DNA of 64,000 nt from an uncultured Sunxiuqinia sp. (GTDB taxonomy: Bacteria; Bacteroidota; Bacteroidia; Bacteroidales; Prolixibacteraceae). Both the position numbers and the translations under genes were made by a program. Positions 63,001-64,000 of this stretch are shown here, one piece after another (the stretch's first letter is position 1; every line of letters begins with the position of its first letter). The notes below the pieces were generated by a model that did not search any database, was not told the DNA's origin, and saw nothing but the letters and a program-made list of their open reading frames with translations. The stretch lies in contig NZ_OY782773.1 of the NCBI RefSeq assembly GCF_963678245.1, positions 124,001 through 188,000 on the forward strand, read 5' to 3'.

Positions 63001-63218
63001 TCTATCAATTAAGATTTTATAAAAATAACAGGAAATGCGGTAAGAATAGTATTTAACAGGTAAAAAAGAAACGGATCTACGGCTTGATTCTTTATTGATG
63101 AGGGAGGAAAAGATACACTAAAACAGTGGCTGATATGGGCCGGGCAGTGCTAAACGTGGCCGATTAAGCAATGGGCTGATTCTTTAGAATCCTTGATTTT
63201 ACTGTTCCCCCGACAGTT

Positions 63219-63345
63219 TTGACTCTCCCATCGGCAGTTTGAGGAGCCAACCAGTCATTTGACCCTCCCATCGCTCATTTTTTTGCTTCAATCGGTTCGA
63301 TTGACCCTCCAATCGGCCATCTCTCTGACTTAATCGGGTGGGAGG
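63219..63345. repeat. Imperfect direct repeats in the wbpE-glycosyltransferase gap
   Basis: Three copies of TTGACYCTCCMATCG start at 63219, 63259 and 63301, about 40 bases apart, and a decayed fourth copy lies near 63325-63340. They fill part of a 487-base gap between divergent genes. The remaining gap has no ORF; from 63001 to 63180 I see nothing else. Confidence 0.6.
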
Positions 63346-63464
63346 ATGGTCCCATTGGTTATTATTTCTAATATTCCCGAGGGCATTTGACCTGTTTCAA
63401 TGTCGTTGAGCTATATTTCTTCAAATAACATTTCACAAAACTGCATGAAAAGAGGGAAGAATAT

Positions 63465-63472
63465 TACTTTTG
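63465..63472 (+). promoter_or_regulatory. Candidate -7 element of the glycosyltransferase gene
   Basis: TACTTTTG, 16 bases before the ATG at 63488; no TTTG at the -33 distance. Confidence 0.4.
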
Positions 63473-63487
63473 TTACAAAAAATAGGC

Positions 63488-64000
63488 ATGAAGAAAATTT
63501 TAATCATTACTTATTACTGGCCACCAGCTGGAGGCGGTGGTGTTCAGCGATGGTTGAAATTTGCTAAATATCTGCCAGATTATGGATGGAAACCTATAAT
63601 TGTTGCCCCTGAAAACGCAGATTATCCTTCAATTGATCGGTCGTTAGAAAAAGACATAAGTGAAGAAATAGAGGTAATTAAAGTGCCAATTTGGGAGCCT
63701 TACAAACTATTTAAATTAATTACTGGGAAGAAAAAAGAAGAAAAGGTAAACACCGGATTTCTTTTTGATGGCAAGAATAAAAGTTGGATTGAAAGCTTAA
63801 GTCTTTGGTTACGCGGAAACCTAATGATTCCTGATCCCAGAGTGTTTTGGGTCAATCCGGTATATAAAGTCTTAAAGAAAAAGATAAAGGAAATCCAGCC
63901 AGATTGTGTGATTACTACAGGACCGCCTCATAGCGTACACTTAATCGGGCTAAAGCTTCAAAAGAGGTTTCAGTTGAGATGGATTGCCGACTTCAGAGAT
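63488..64000 (+). CDS. Glycosyltransferase family 4-like protein, N-terminal part
   Basis: 171 codons are in the window and the frame is open at the edge. The start KKILIITYYWPPAGGGGVQRW is a typical GT-B nucleotide-sugar glycosyltransferase opening, with the glycine loop that contacts the acceptor or donor. A conserved ITTGPPHSVHLIG segment and IADFRD at the edge fit the group seen in capsule/LPS loci. It is divergent from the wbpEDAB operon and probably uses that or another sugar on a surface glycan. Substrate unknown. Confidence 0.8.
   Translation, partial: MKKILIITYYWPPAGGGGVQRWLKFAKYLPDYGWKPIIVAPENADYPSIDRSLEKDISEEIEVIKVPIWEPYKLFKLITGKKKEEKVNTGFLFDGKNKSWIESLSLWLRGNLMIPDPRVFWVNPVYKVLKKKIKEIQPDCVITTGPPHSVHLIGLKLQKRFQLRWIADFRD

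Overview
The window is one continuous stretch of chromosome from a member of the Bacteroidota. The best fit is a free-living, aerobic or facultative heterotroph of the Marinilabiliales/Cytophagales type; I do not claim a genus. Support comes from the type IX secretion/gliding translocon SprA (2511 residues), a TonB-dependent receptor with a carboxypeptidase-like N-terminal domain, a MurNAc transporter/kinase/etherase set, an ATP synthase cluster led by a bactofilin, and many copies of the Bacteroidota promoter element TAnnTTTG. The DNA is moderately AT-rich. I see no rRNA, tRNA, CRISPR array, prophage or insertion sequence, and nearly all genes look like vertically inherited core genes.

Layout. 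1-600: start of queD and an ArsR regulator. 0.8-6.4 kb: polyprenyl diphosphate synthase, then a divergent murein-recycling locus (dipeptide epimerase and sodium symporter on minus; MurK-like kinase and MurQ on plus). 6.4-8.1 kb: deoC, a MazG-like pyrophosphohydrolase, dtd. 8.2-11.6 kb: TonB-dependent receptor coupled to lipoate ligase. 11.6-16.4 kb: DUF3352-like protein with a beta-propeller-like end, U32 peptidase, small secreted protein. 16.5-25.8 kb: pdxA-ruvA-sprA operon with a good promoter. 25.9-31.7 kb: nitroreductase, a GNAT gene with an in-frame stop, BLUF blue-light sensor, rlmN, flavin reductase, lipoprotein, yidD, TSUP permease. 31.8-34.4 kb: znuA-znuC-znuB plus an overlapping 58-residue four-CxxC protein. 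34.5-38.2 kb: S41 protease, membrane/coiled-coil protein, alkyladenine glycosylase. 38.3-41.2 kb: rplM-rpsI-rpsB-tsf. 41.2-47.3 kb: ATP synthase a, c, b, delta, alpha, gamma with two small membrane genes and a bactofilin; beta and epsilon are not here. 47.5-55.9 kb: maoC, fabH, rpmF, yceD, a frameshifted histidine kinase, dxs, PHP phosphoesterase, frr, pyrH. 56.2-59.0 kb: DUF4834, glyS, secreted protein. 59.1-64 kb: a tightly overlapping wbpE-D-A-B operon for a diacetamido-uronic acid nucleotide sugar, and the start of a glycosyltransferase, i.e. the edge of a surface polysaccharide locus.

I did not find a clearly unprecedented multi-gene system. The observations most worth a second look are the tiny zinc-ribbon gene fused translationally to the znu operon with a palindromic operator over its promoter; G9-G10 tracts inside sprA, lplA and a DUF4834 gene that could make them switchable; the TonB receptor-lipoate ligase pair; a structured leader on rplM; a perfect 18-bp palindrome at 58.4 kb; a 146-bp inverted-repeat-bounded element after sprA; and two genes broken by single lesions. 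All functions are read from motifs and context; no database search was run.
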